A stretch of 64,000 nucleotides of DNA, from NCBI GenBank assembly GCA_950022295.1, contig OX465599.1, positions 289,561,501-289,625,500 of the forward strand, in the 5' to 3' direction. The notes beneath the pieces are model-generated. The model searched no databases. It saw nothing but the letters and a program-made list of their open reading frames with translations, and was not told where the DNA came from. This document shows positions 1 through 10,733 of this stretch, in pieces; positions within the stretch are counted from its first letter, which is position 1; each line of letters starts with the position of its first letter. The translations under genes and the position numbers were made by a program. This DNA is from Bromus sterilis. Lineage: Eukaryota; Streptophyta; Magnoliopsida; Poales; Poaceae.

Positions 1-1680
1 CACGAAGGTAGAAAGGTAGCCATGAGGAACAATCTCAAGATTGAGCTTGCGAAAGTCCTCATGAAGAAATGGTTGATACTGTTGTAACATGAGGTTGTTA
101 CAATACGACTTACGACTTAGTGCATCAGCCATGACATTGGCTTTGCCTGGGGTGTAAGAAATTCCTACGTCGTAATCTTTTATCAACTCAATCCAGCGTC
201 TTTGCCTGAGATTAAGATCTGGCTGGGTGAAAATGTATTTGAGGCTTTTGTGGTCGGAATAGATCTCACAATGATTACCAAGGAGGTAATGTCGCCAAGT
301 TGTTAGGGCATGAACTACGGCAGCAAGTTCAAGGTCATGGGTAGGATAGTTCTCTTCATGTGGTCGCAACTGGCGTGAAGCATAAGCTACCACATGTCTA
401 TCTTGCAGAAGTATGCATCCTAACCCTTGCCGTGATGCGTCACGATAGATCTCGAAATCCTTTTTGGTGTCTGGAGGTGCAAGTACGGGTGCAGAAGTCA
501 ATCTTTGTTTTAGCTCTTGAAAGCTTTCCTCGCACTTGGGAGTCCATAGGAATTTCTTATCTTTCTTGAGGAGTTCAGTTAGAGGCTTTGCAACTTTAGA
601 AAAGTTCTCGACGAAGCGACGGCAATAGCTGGCTAGGCCAAGAAAACTCCTAACTTGCTTAACCGATTCAGGTGGAGTCCAGTCAAGGACGGCCTGAACT
701 CTCTCGGGATTCACAGCAATGCCTTTTGCCGAAATCACGTGGCCTAAGTAGGTCACTTCTGGTAGCCAAAATTCACACTTGGAGAATTTAGCATACAGGC
801 GATGCTCTCTAAGATTCATCAATACCAGCCTTAGGTGTTCGGCATGTTCTTCTTCTTTCTTCGAGTAGATGAGAATATCGTCGAGATAAACTACAACAAA
901 TTTATCTAAGTACTCCATGAAGATCGAATTCATCATGCGCGAGAAAGTGGCGGGGGCATTGGTTAAACCAAAGGACATGACGGTGTACTCGTAAAGACCA
1001 TAACGAGTAGTAAAAGCCGTTTTGGGAATGTCCTCGTTTCGGATTTTGATTTGATGATAACCTAATCTCAAATCCATCTTGGAGAAGACAGAGGATCCTG
1101 CAAGTTGGTCATAAAGATCATTGATCCTGGGCAATGGGTATTTGTTCTTTATCGTCGCTAAATTTAGCGGGCGATAGTCTACGCACATCCTTTCTGTTCC
1201 ATCTTTCTTCGTTACGAACAGAACGGGGCAACCCCATGGCGATGAGCTAGGGCGGATGAAGCCTTTTTCCAACAAAGCTTCCAGTTGGGTTTTAAGCTCA
1301 GCTAACTCACGTGGGGCCATTTTGTATGGGCGTCTAGAAATTGGTGTGGTTCCTGGTACAAGATCCACTATAAACTTTACACATCTATCGGGTGGCATAC
1401 CCGGCAGCTCTTCAAGAAAGACATCCGGGAAGTCATGAACCATCGGAATATGTTCAAGTTCGGGAAGGGGAAGTACATTCAAAGAATGCACTTGGGTTCT
1501 TGTTCTGGGTGAGGTATAGATGACGGTCTTGCCTGAAGGGTGGGTTAGTTTCACGGATTTGCCTTTGCAATCCAGGTAGGCACTCTGTCTTGATAGCCAA
1601 TCCATGCCAAGGATGACATCAATATCTGAAGACTTGAGGGCTATGAGTGAAGCAAGGAATACTAAACCCTCAATTGCAAT
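1..1680 (-). CDS. Ty3/gypsy pol of element H: end of protease, reverse transcriptase, RNase H (partial, runs off the window)
   Basis: The minus strand stays in the frame of the gag ORF to its right after one in-frame TAA at 1681-1683; I checked the frame at five points down to base 1. Going downstream: end of protease with an ILGMDWL-type motif (about 1570-1620), RT palm with PLPRINDLYDQL (about 1105-1137) and the catalytic YLDD box (about 870-888), then RNase H with NYPTHDLELAAVVHAL (300-350) and a DHKSLKY motif (about 240). The last codons resemble the spacer before integrase, which lies outside the window. Known role of the family: copies element RNA into cDNA and removes the RNA strand. 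The frame is unusually well kept for this window, so H may be fairly young. Whether it is active cannot be judged without integrase and the 3' LTR. Confidence 0.85.
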   Translation of the reverse strand, partial: MAIEGLVFLASLIALKSSDIDVILGMDWLSRQSAYLDCKGKSVKLTHPSGKTVIYTSPRTRTQVHSLNVLPLPELEHIPMVHDFPDVFLEELPGMPPDRCVKFIVDLVPGTTPISRRPYKMAPRELAELKTQLEALLEKGFIRPSSSPWGCPVLFVTKKDGTERMCVDYRPLNLATIKNKYPLPRINDLYDQLAGSSVFSKMDLRLGYHQIKIRNEDIPKTAFTTRYGLYEYTVMSFGLTNAPATFSRMMNSIFMEYLDKFVVVYLDDILIYSKKEEEHAEHLRLVLMNLREHRLYAKFSKCEFWLPEVTYLGHVISAKGIAVNPERVQAVLDWTPPESVKQVRSFLGLASYCRRFVENFSKVAKPLTELLKKDKKFLWTPKCEESFQELKQRLTSAPVLAPPDTKKDFEIYRDASRQGLGCILLQDRHVVAYASRQLRPHEENYPTHDLELAAVVHALTTWRHYLLGNHCEIYSDHKSLKYIFTQPDLNLRQRRWIELIKDYDVGISYTPGKANVMADALSRKSYCNNLMLQQYQPFLHEDFRKLNLEIVPHGYLSTFV

Positions 1681-2889
1681 TTAATTACCATGGCTTACTC
1701 TATTAGTTTGCCATCTTGACCCTGGAGTTTGAATAATCATTGGGGTGGACAATTCAACAAAAGATAACTCATGACGAAGTGCATAACTTTCCGACATGAA
1801 TGAATGAGATGCTCCTGGATCGAAAAGAACGGAATTAGGAACATAATTGACTGGGAGCGTACCAAGAATGACGTCAGTGGTGTCGTCAGTCTCTTCGGCG
1901 GCAATCTGGTTCACACGTCCACGAGTGGCGGGAGGAGCGGGTTTGGCGGTGTAGACCTTCTGGGGTGGCTTGCCACGACCATTGTTGTTGCCTCCGGCAT
2001 GGGGTGGAGCATTCTGATTCTGGATCTGGTTCTGGGGACACTCACGAGAATAGTGGCCTGCCTGACCACATTTGTAACAGGCTCCAAAGAGAGTGCGGGG
2101 AGCTGGGTTGTTTGGTGGAGCTGGGTGGAACTGAGTTGGTGGACGAGGCGCCACATAGGATGGCCTCGGTGGGTTGTTCTGGCGGAACATACTGTTTGGG
2201 ATCCAGATCTTGCGCTTCTGGGAGCCCGAACTGGATGAACCATCGTCTCTAGGGTGTTTGCGGAAGTCGTTGGGGGTGTTCATGTCCTCTGCCTTTATGG
2301 CTTTGTTGACAAGGACCTGGAATGTGGCAAAGTCATGTAGGTTGAGCTCACGACGGAGTCCGGAATTTAGGCCACGACGAAACCTTTCTTGTTTCTTGGA
2401 GTCGGTGGAGACTTCTTCAGTAGCATAACGAGCCAGTCGGTTGAACTCACGACTAAACTCGTCAACAGTCCTTCTGCCTTGGGTGAGGTTGCAGAACTCC
2501 TCACGCTTGCGGTCCATAAGACCCTTGGGAATGTGGTGCTCACGGAAGGAAGTGCAGAATTCATCCCAAGATGCGAGCGGTCCAACGGGACGCATATTGA
2601 GGAAGTTCTCCCACCAAGAGCTAGCTGCACCTTCAAGGTGATAGGTGGCATAGCTGACCTTGTTGCCATCTGCAACATGGCCTGCCTGGAGCTTCCTTTC
2701 GATGCTGCGAAGCCAGTCATCGGCGTCAAGGGGCTCGGTGGAGTAACTGAAAACCGGGGGATGAAGCTGGGTGAAGTCGTTCAGAGACACCAACTCATTG
2801 CGTTGCTGAGTGGTGTTGCGAGCAATGACCTCCAGAAAATGGTGAGAGTCTCGGCGGTTCCTCTCAACCTCCATCAGAACCTGAGCCAT
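1681..2889 (-). CDS. Ty3/gypsy gag and start of protease, element H
   Basis: This 402-residue ORF has a retrotransposon gag domain (about residues 45-210, with a DADDWL segment and an EEFCNLTQG..TVDEF core), a proline/asparagine-rich linker, one CX2CX4HX4C zinc knuckle (CYKCGQAGHYSREC, about residue 270) and a protease active site read as FDPGAS near residue 357, with Pro where DSG or DTG is usual. The TAA at 1681 ends the ORF inside protease, but the same frame continues into pol. The start is doubtful: an ATG at 2975 opens a gag-like N-terminus (MSQGTRGQLGHN) in another frame, so the ATG at 2889 may only be the first Met after a small indel. Role: particle protein and processing enzyme. Confidence 0.85.
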   Translation of the reverse strand: MAQVLMEVERNRRDSHHFLEVIARNTTQQRNELVSLNDFTQLHPPVFSYSTEPLDADDWLRSIERKLQAGHVADGNKVSYATYHLEGAASSWWENFLNMRPVGPLASWDEFCTSFREHHIPKGLMDRKREEFCNLTQGRRTVDEFSREFNRLARYATEEVSTDSKKQERFRRGLNSGLRRELNLHDFATFQVLVNKAIKAEDMNTPNDFRKHPRDDGSSSSGSQKRKIWIPNSMFRQNNPPRPSYVAPRPPTQFHPAPPNNPAPRTLFGACYKCGQAGHYSRECPQNQIQNQNAPPHAGGNNNGRGKPPQKVYTAKPAPPATRGRVNQIAAEETDDTTDVILGTLPVNYVPNSVLFDPGASHSFMSESYALRHELSFVELSTPMIIQTPGSRWQTNRVSHGN

Positions 2890-2975
2890 CGTGGGTGGGG
2901 GTGGAAGGTTGCCTTCTCCTGGTCATTCCCACGACCCTGGTTATGACCAAGCTGGCCACGGGTTCCTTGAGACAT

Positions 2976-3305
2976 CCTGAAGGTGAAAAACCAAAGTCAA
3001 ACAGAGTTGATTGAAGAATCTAATCAAGGTATTGAAGTACTGGAAGGATTACAGAGCAAAGGAAGTAATAATCTTGACAACATGGTGATAAAGCATACAA
3101 GCCATATATTCACAAGCTGTCATACAAACCATACATCGTTTTAGTACAAGCACCAAGCTAATACAAACGTGATGAAGATGATACATCCTTCAGAGGCACT
3201 CTGACTTCCTATACATTATTTATCTAAGCCTCTGGAACTTAGACACCTTGCGTACAATATACTAAGATACTACTACATCCTCGCTAAGAAATACCACAGG
3301 CGGTC
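2976..3305 (-). other. Spacer between the extra ORF and gag of element H
   Basis: About 330 bp between the end of the upstream ORF and the likely original gag ATG at 2975. I see no convincing ORF or RNA gene. It is AT-rich and has the untranslated-spacer look expected between two cistrons of one genomic RNA. No splice signals could be assigned with confidence. Confidence 0.5.
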
Positions 3306-4085
3306 TCACTCATCTCCATCTCCATAGTAGTCCTCGTAAAAGTTACCCGCGTATCCCGGTAGCTGAAGGTGACCATCGGAAAACACAGAGGCCTGTGGAC
3401 CCTGACATCCATTTAGGCAAGGATGGGGCCTAGGTCCAGCGTAGGGTGGAAGCAAAGGACCACGGGGTGGAAAAATGCTACCAATCTCGGGCCAAGCAAC
3501 TCGAGAAGGCATCTGAGTCCTCACTGGGTAGATAGCATCATACTCAACTGATCCAACACTCACGAAGGTTGCCAAGCGTGTCAGTGCTCGATACAAACGA
3601 ACACGGGTGGCGTCAATCTCAAAACGGAGAGCACGTGCATCACGATCTCGATCACTAGCAAATCTAGCAGTCATCTGAAGCACTGGATCTTCTGCGGAGT
3701 GATCTGAGTAGAGTCCGGTGTAATATCCCTCTTCTCCTCGAAGTGCAGCAGGGATATAGCGGAACGATGTCTCTCTCAGCATAGTGTGCTCCTCTCTCAG
3801 CAGTGTAATACATGAGTATGCAGCATCCTGCACAGCCATGTTCTCGGTAATGCCAATGCCATGTCCAAAGTGGATAGGCTGAGTGACTCCAACGTGGTGC
3901 GGGTAGATCCTGACAATGCAATGGAACTGGGTCTGGTTGAAGTCGTGGAACTGCTCCTCGACGGTGTACTCAGGATACCATCGATATCCCACATAGGACA
4001 TCATCTCGATCAACGTGGCGGGATGGCCACGCACACCGAGGCACCTGGTCAAACGAACAATCTGCCGAGGGGGAAGATCTGCCAT
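3306..4085 (-). CDS. Extra sense ORF upstream of gag in element H; dsRNA-binding-like segment
   Basis: An intact 259-residue ORF lies between the primer-binding site and gag on the element's sense strand. It is not a gag, protease, RT or integrase domain. Residues about 24-98 resemble a double-stranded-RNA-binding fold: a leading helix, a PEYTVEEQFH strand, FHCIVRIYP, a loop, GHGIGIT, then a helix with AVQDAAYSCITLL, where dsRNA-binding domains carry their conserved A..AA...L. The middle (about 145-180) is rich in Arg and Asp and looks helical; the C-terminus is Pro/Gly-rich and ends in acidic and aromatic residues. The start is the first Met after the leader. It is free of stops while other elements here are decayed, which suggests recent selection or youth. 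The dsRNA-binding assignment is inference by eye; it may be an unrelated conserved retrotransposon protein. Confidence 0.6.
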   Translation of the reverse strand: MADLPPRQIVRLTRCLGVRGHPATLIEMMSYVGYRWYPEYTVEEQFHDFNQTQFHCIVRIYPHHVGVTQPIHFGHGIGITENMAVQDAAYSCITLLREEHTMLRETSFRYIPAALRGEEGYYTGLYSDHSAEDPVLQMTARFASDRDRDARALRFEIDATRVRLYRALTRLATFVSVGSVEYDAIYPVRTQMPSRVAWPEIGSIFPPRGPLLPPYAGPRPHPCLNGCQGPQASVFSDGHLQLPGYAGNFYEDYYGDGDE

Positions 4086-4493
4086 CTGAAACAGAAAGAA
4101 GGAGTTTGCAAATGCATCAGATTATGAGAGAAACCTGGAATGACTCGGGCAGCATAACGGCTGTAATTGTAAGAAATGACAATTTCTTCCAACATGGAAA
4201 ACATCACTTACATAATACGATGTAAGAAATCAGCATTGCAGCAATGCTAGGAAAACCGGACACAACTTTCCTACAGCTATAAGGAAGCAAACAACAAGAT
4301 GTTCTAATCAGACAGAGGAGAGCCTAGTCCTATCTTCCCGTAGAATAAGATGAGGGTGACTCAGAACTCAGAACGAAGGGGGTAAGGAGAAAAAGAAGCC
4401 TTACGTCGTTCCCTTATATACCCAGAGTAACTATATAACTATAGCAAGCTAGACTCGACTTCGGCCAAGGCTACTAGTCCTACAGTCAGTCCT
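4086..4493 (-). other. 5' untranslated leader of element H
   Basis: About 400 bp between the primer-binding site and the extra ORF. No ORF is seen. A very similar leader occurs at about 10735-10910, beside the other H-type LTR piece, including matching segments around the TTATATACCC stretch. This supports its being a conserved part of the family rather than unrelated flank. Confidence 0.6.
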
Positions 4494-4505
4494 GCTCTGA
4501 TACCA
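4494..4505 (-). promoter_or_regulatory. Primer-binding site of element H (tRNA-iMet type)
   Basis: On the minus strand this reads TGGTATCAGAGC, complementary to the 3' end of plant initiator tRNA-Met. It lies 4 bp inside the LTR edge at 4510. It primes minus-strand cDNA synthesis and fixes the orientation of the element. Confidence 0.88.
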
Positions 4506-4509
4506 AGTC

Positions 4510-7185
4510 TGTCGGGACCCGGGGTTAGCGTATGCAAGTCCAGCTAAGACATAGTCATATGGAGAGCCGAGAACCGTACCCACTTGTCTAAGAAGACAAG
4601 GCCAAGCACAGAACGTTCTCGGAAAGCATTGTACGTGAGGGGCATCCCATCCAAGCCGGATGATCAACTGAGATGGGTCCTCATCGTCCGCACACAAGTC
4701 TAATGATATGAGTGGTGAACTCCCTTATTCAAAGACAAGTCGCCTCAACCATACTATCGACTATCTCATAACTCTTACATAGACTTACTCCAGCCCGATC
4801 ACTTAGTCGGGGTCTAGGGAGGGCTCGATCATACCACAAAGTGTGCACGAGACAGAGTCTCGAACAATCGCATCGCGATGCCCCAAGCTGCGCACATCTA
4901 AGAGCCACTTGGTGTATGAAAGACCGCCAGCCAGATCACAACTAAGGTCTCGAAAACCCATACAAAGACATGCATGTTATAAACATACACGCAGCACACA
5001 TGCCTTGTATGAACAGCAAGTATCATTGCAATTCTCTACAAAGTATACATTTTATTGATAACTCTTATAGAGTGCACACAGAGATCACAAACATGTGATC
5101 CAACATTACAACAACAAGCGGAAGCAAAGTATGTCTGAGTACATACAAGTTTAACAAATGGCTTAAGAAGCCTTATTTAAACACAAGCCCTCCACGAGGG
5201 AACCAGTCGTCTCACTGGGACTAGACTAGCTTGATCTTCAGTCGTCGAGCTCGATGAAGAAGCCACCTTCGGGATCAGTGGTTTCATCTAAAACATAGAT
5301 TAAGAAAACGTGAGTACAAAGTCGTACTCAGCAAGACTTACATAGGAGCTATACTACTCATGCACATGTATCAAGGTAAAGGGAGGTGGGGTTTCACTTG
5401 CAGAAGTGCTAGCTTTGACTTGGCTAGTCCTGAACTACGAGTACCAGACTTGAGGTAAGAAGCGTACACGAGTCCACTACTTTCTCCAACCAATTACACC
5501 ACTATGGTGCCTTCCTCCACTTCCCCACGAGAAAGCACGCCATAGCACTCACACTTATCTTGGTGTGTTTTAGAAGTATCCAGTTCAAGTTGTCTAATAA
5601 TCAAGCTAAGCTTTCCAAGCAGTCCATAACCGCGGACGCGGCTATTCGAATAGTTTTGTTAACCCTGCAGGGGTGTACCGCTACACACACATGATCATCA
5701 TTTACCGCCTTTGATCTCGACACCATTCAAGGGGTGCCAGCGAGGATGCTCACCACAACTGTTACCTCATAGCCTATCTAGTCCGAGAAAGCCGGCTACC
5801 TGGGTTGGCTACCACTATCGTGAACCCGGCCGGTTTACCGAAGTGAACCCAAGTGATGTGTGCGTGGTGCATAAGCCGGTCTCGGGTGAGCCGTTCTCTC
5901 ACTTAGCAGCCAGGCCACAGACTTACCAGACCTCCGAACTATTGCGACATCTAGACATCGAAAGGGATGAGTTAGTAAGCTAAGAGGGGTCAGTGAGCCC
6001 AATGTGTGGTTGTACTCTTCATCTTGGATCACCACACAAGAACTCGGACTTAGGGCGGTGTTCAATGAGACAACCCACCGTGTACTCCTACACAGCCTCT
6101 CATCGTTCACCTAGTATTAGGGTAGATTCACCAACACCTTTCTACCATCATCAACATGATCACTACCATCCCGACTCACATAGCAGTATCATCATGGTAT
6201 CATTCTAAGCATGCAATAAGCATTAACAATTGCAGGGGCCACATGATATCAATCAACTCCTACGTTTTCTAGGATTGTGTTTTGCTTACTACTGTGAGAA
6301 AATGATAGGTCATGCAATGGAATGGGTTCATCTATGCGGTAGAAACGCATCATGGTAATCATCCTAAACAATGCATAAGCAAGACATGAGAGGGAATTGG
6401 GATTTTATCGACATGATCAATGGGGGTTTTCTTGCCTTGCTGACGAGGTTCGGGTTCGGGGTCTTCAACGAAGGGGAAGCCTCCTGCTCCGGTTCCACCT
6501 CTACTCGACAAACAACAAACAAGGCAGCAAATTAAATACAATGCACAATCACATGATGGAAGGTTGAAACTTGATGTATATGCTTTGATGTGTGAGCAAT
6601 TCCATTTAAATGGAGTATATTGCAAAATGAATTGCAAATTCAAACTCCAATTTGAATTCAAACTTAGCCAAGTTACATGTGACATTGTTTGATCAAGTTT
6701 AAACATTTTGAAATTTGTATGACATGCCTTTGATGTGTGATTGAAATGTAGCATGTTTCCATGGTCAAAGTTACAAAAGCATTTGAATTTAATTTGAATA
6801 AATTCCAATTAAATCAAATGACAAATGCTACTGGTCCCAATTTAAATTCAACTCAAACATATATTATTTTCTCCTGATCATTTTTCATATATTATTTGTC
6901 CAATTTGGAGTTGATACGAATTTTCTATGAATTTCCAAAGTTTGGGCTATTTTCTGGATTTTCTGAAATTCTTTAATTCATTTCTAATTTTCTGGAAATT
7001 CATTTACTGCGTCAGCATGACCTCATGCTGGCGTCAGGGGGGGCTGACGAGTGGGCCAACCCTGTTAGTGGGTCTGAGGTTAATCCCCGTTTAATTTAAA
7101 CTGATAGGGGGGTTAAGGAGTCCAGGGCCCCACCTGTCATAGGCTGTGGGGGGTCAATAGGGGGGTGGTTAGCGGCTGTGGGGGG
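4510..7185 (-). mobile_element. 5' LTR of element H (distal end truncated or not resolved)
   Basis: The LTR edge is TGTCGGGACCC on the plus strand (the minus-strand end is ...CCCGACA), directly outside the primer-binding site. The first 2 kb matches 10927-12821 along its length, and its first 100 bp matches 63899-64000. Beyond about 6520 the sequence becomes AT-rich and reaches a GC-rich stretch with a perfect CAGCATGA/TCATGCTG hairpin near 7014-7033. It stops near 7185, where copia sequence begins. I could not find a TG..CA partner end, so the outer LTR end is probably missing. Confidence 0.7.
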
Positions 7186-7269
7186 TCAATCTAGATCCAC
7201 CATCGCTTCCACATATGTCAAAGGCTCATCGTTGTCCAACAACAATACATTGCTTGCATTAAGCATCCT

Positions 7270-7980
7270 TTATGACCTTCGTGGTGCGGGTGCTACTTCA
7301 ACCACGGGTTTACTGACCGGCTCTGCCATAATTGAATCACTTGTCGTGTCTACCCCGAGTGGTTTATCTCGAACCTCTTCGAGTTGCACCATCCTCCCAC
7401 TAGCCTTCCTAGTGAGAAACTCTTTCTCAAGAAAGGTACCGTGTCGAGCGACAAACACTTTGCCCTCTTGTCGGTTGTAGAAATAATACCCTAAGTTTTA
7501 CCTTGGATATCCCACGAATATGCAGTTATCCGATTTGGGTGCGAGCTTGTCCGACTGAAGTCGCTTGACAAATGCTTCACAACCCAAAATCTTTAGAAAA
7601 GACAAACTGTGATGCTTCCCAGTCCATATCTCATATGTTGTCTTATCTACGGATTTAGATGGTACTCCCTTTAGTGCGAAAGCTGCAGTTTCTAGAGCAT
7701 AACCCCAAAATGCCAACGGTAGATCTGGCTGACTCATCATCGATCGAACCATGTCCAACAAGGTGCGATTCCTCTGTTCCGATACACCATTTCTTTGCGG
7801 CGTTCCAGGAGGAGTGAGTTGTGGAACTATTCCACGACTCTTCATATGATCATCAAACTCTTGACTCAGATATTCACCTCCACGATCTGATCGTAGAAGT
7901 TTGATCGTCTTGCCGAGTTGATTTTCTACTTCACTCCGAAACTCCTTGAACTTTTCAAAGGTCTCCGACTTGTGCCTCAT
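7270..7980 (-). pseudogene. copia integrase core and C-terminal part (element G)
   Basis: This is the in-frame continuation after the TAG at 7984. It carries the second catalytic Asp (LRSDRGGEYLS) and the catalytic Glu (NGVSEQRNRT), so D,D,E is complete across the stop. A TAA at 7498 interrupts the frame, and the downstream text (YYFYNRQEGKVFVARHGTFLEKEF) is the usual copia integrase C-terminal/linker region. Another TAA lies at 7270-7272. Three in-frame stops without large deletions indicate an old, inactive copy. Confidence 0.82.
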
Positions 7981-7983
7981 GAA

Positions 7984-8823
7984 CTAGATATATCCATATC
8001 TTCTAAAGCCGATGATGAAAGTTACGAAGTACTGGTAACCACCTTTAGCAGTCGTGCTCATTGGTCCACACACATCAGTATGTATGAGTTCCAACAAGTC
8101 GGACTCCCTCTCGCAACTCTTTGGAAAAGGTTTCTTGGTCATCTTAACGAGTAGGCATGATTCGCATGTCTCGAATGATTCAAAATCAAACGAATTTAAA
8201 AGTTCATCATCATGGAGCTTCTTCATGCGTTTTTCACTAATATGACCAAGCCGACAGTGCCAAAAGTAAGTTGTATTCAGATCATTAGGTTTAAGCCTCT
8301 TGGCATTTATATTATAGACAGATTCACCTTCAAGATTCAAAATGAATAACCCATTCACAACGGGCACCAAGCCATAAAACATCTTATTCAAATATATAGA
8401 ACAACCATTGTCCTTAATAATTAATTCATAACCTTGTCTCATCAAACATGAGGTAGAAATAATGTGTCGACTTAACGATGGAACATAATAAAAATTATCA
8501 AGCTCCATTACAAATCCAGAAGGTAAATTAAGTTGCATGGTTTCGACAGCTAATGCAGCAACTCTTGCTTTATTCCCGACGCGAATGTCAACTTCTCCTT
8601 TTGCGACATCTCTACTTCTTTTTAGTCCCTGCATCAAGTTGAAAATGTGAACAATCGATCCAGTATCATATACCCAAGAACTATTAGAAATATCCGCAAG
8701 ATAAATGTCTATAACATATACAACAAGTGTACCTGTAGAAGACGTACTCCCACTGCTCTTGCCCTTGCTGGTGAGCCACATGTTGCAGTTCCTCTTCCAG
8801 TGACCATTCTCCTTGCAATACAA
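7984..8823 (-). pseudogene. copia gag zinc knuckle, protease and integrase start (element G)
   Basis: The 279-residue stretch begins inside the CCHC knuckle (YCKENGHWKRNC). It continues with the protease active site WVYDTGS, a long pre-integrase segment, the integrase HHCC zinc site (HCRLGH...CESC) and the first catalytic Asp in IHTDVCGPM. It stops at a TAG (7984-7986), after which the same frame continues as the rest of the integrase core. It is therefore a nonsense-interrupted polyprotein, and the Met is internal rather than a real start. Role in intact copies: polyprotein cleavage and cDNA insertion. Confidence 0.85.
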
Positions 8824-10119
8824 GCAAATGGTCTCTGCGTCAGGTCCAGGCTTAGGCGCCGGGGCTCGAGTCGGGATGTAAAGCCCCCGATGCGGTGCTA
8901 ACTCGAGTTAGTCCCTTCCGCGTCCCGCTCAAGTTATTAGCGTATAAAAGGCCACCGACTCACGACACTCGCACCCGTGTCGCTGCCGGATTCTCGACAA
9001 CAGATATAAGAGCAATGAACTTTATAGTAAGACATAAATATATAGAGTCCAGGGCATACATCGCCACTGGTATTTATTACATCATCTCAGAGGTCCACAG
9101 TACATCATGCAACAAGCGGAAGACAATCACGACCGAGTACGGTCAAAATCCAAATGGCCCTAGAGAGGTATGCACATAAATAGTAAACCCACGGATCGTC
9201 GGAGCCCAACTATAGGATCTACTGAACGAAGTCATCATCATCGTCGTCCTCCGGGGGCATCTCCACGAAGTATCGTCCGGTGCTCGGGTCGAGGTAGTAG
9301 TCAACTGCAGCGGCCGATCAGGAAAAACAGTAAAAGCACAAAAGGAAACCAGGGGTGAGATTATATCATTACAGGATAACTAACTCCCTACGGTAAGACA
9401 AGGTAAAAGTAAAGGTTGCAGCCGCACTAGCATATATGGTGGCTATCATTCTATTAGAATAGGGGTAAGATCCAAGACTGCACGTGACATCGTGTCATAA
9501 GTCTGCTATTCACCTGCTTACGTCAAACATAACACAACATGGATCTTCTCTCGGTCCCCCTGGACGAAAGAAAAGCAACCAAGGCACTCACACGGTAGGC
9601 AAGTTTTAATTATGAACCAATCTTTGATGTTATTCTATGAACAAGGAGTAGGTCTCAAGTCGTCCATAACCGCGGACACGGATTTTCGAAAAGATTTAAC
9701 CCTGCAGGGGTGTACCAACTGCCCATCATACGCTTCGCATGTACGCCCGGTTTCCACTTGGCTAGGTAAACGCCCGAAACTCCGGAACATCAGAGTCCCT
9801 CTAACTAACAACGCACAACTCCGGGTGGCCCCCGGTGAGTCGACACCCACCTCAAAAGCCGGTCGCGCTCTCGAATCGGTCTCTACCGTCTGTCGCAGGT
9901 TTGGATACCCGGTTAATCACACATGGGATACCGGGTCCTCAGCCGGAAAAGGTGGTCCAGCCAAGGAACAAGTCCTCCTGGACCGGGGTGGTTTGTAAAC
10001 AACTGGGGTACCACCAGCACACACACGTTGCATATAGTAAATCAGCTCGGGCCACCACTAGAACTGTATGAAGCTAGGTAGGTAAGACAAGGGGACCCCA
10101 TATAATCCCACACACGATT

Positions 10120-10733
10120 TGTAACGACCCGATTCACTTAGAACCGGAGTCTTTGTGATCAAGTGCTAGTCCCTGGCTCGAACTCGCTAGCACACACAGT
10201 ATAATAGATGTATATCAAAGTACAAGTGCATCATTATTACATCGTATGATCCAGAATTCAAAACAAATACCAACTTGCATAGCTCAAGGCTAGCTTATTC
10301 AATATAACTATAGCGGAAGAAAAACTCGTAGCGAGGAGTCCCATCAACATCCACAAGCGACATGCTGAGTGTAGACTCGCAACCCTATCATAACACACTA
10401 ATCGTCTGAGAAACCTGCAACATGAAGGTTACAGCCCGAACACGGGTCAGTACATCTGATTTGTACGGCAAGTAACACAAGTGATAAAGCAATCCTACAA
10501 CTAATTTCAAATCAAGAGCATGAATCAAGCTTGGTTTGTTGTACATAAAGTTGGTATTCCTTTGCTTCTACTTACTAGTCAACATTTTTATCATCTCAAG
10601 TCAATATCAACCCACAAAGGACAACAGCTAACTAACCGCCTATGAGAGCCCTCAGGATCATAGGATTTCTAATGGCAGCCATGAGAGCCCTCGGGATCTT
10701 GGTTTCGTGAGTATTGTAGAGCCCTCGACATAG
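10120..10733 (-). mobile_element. LTR B, truncated first copy
   Basis: It starts with TGTAACGACCCG directly after CGATT (10115-10119) and matches 13806-14415 nearly base for base. It breaks off inside the third GAGCCCTC unit of a minisatellite, where H-type leader sequence begins (ACATAGATGAGCC). It is the left product of the duplication described in the findings. Strand is given only relative to element A; the orientation of B itself is not established. Confidence 0.8.

Larger units (their letters stand above)
7190..8876 (-). mobile_element. Ty1/copia element G, left half (zinc knuckle to after integrase)
   Basis: A minus-strand copia polyprotein fragment. It starts at the CCHC knuckle at the right edge, passes through protease and integrase and stops near 7190, before any RT. 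Its right edge at 8876 joins gypsy element A. The missing upstream gag is at 32810-33005 on the other side of A, and the five bases CGGGA are repeated at both joins. Left of 7190 the sequence changes to the H LTR region near a repeated GGCTGTGGGGGGTCAAT, so the RT half and 3' LTR were lost. Confidence 0.85.

Noticed and set aside
1804..2946. Plus-strand ORFs over the H gag gene
   Set aside because: They are the complement of a recognised gag-protease ORF on the minus strand.
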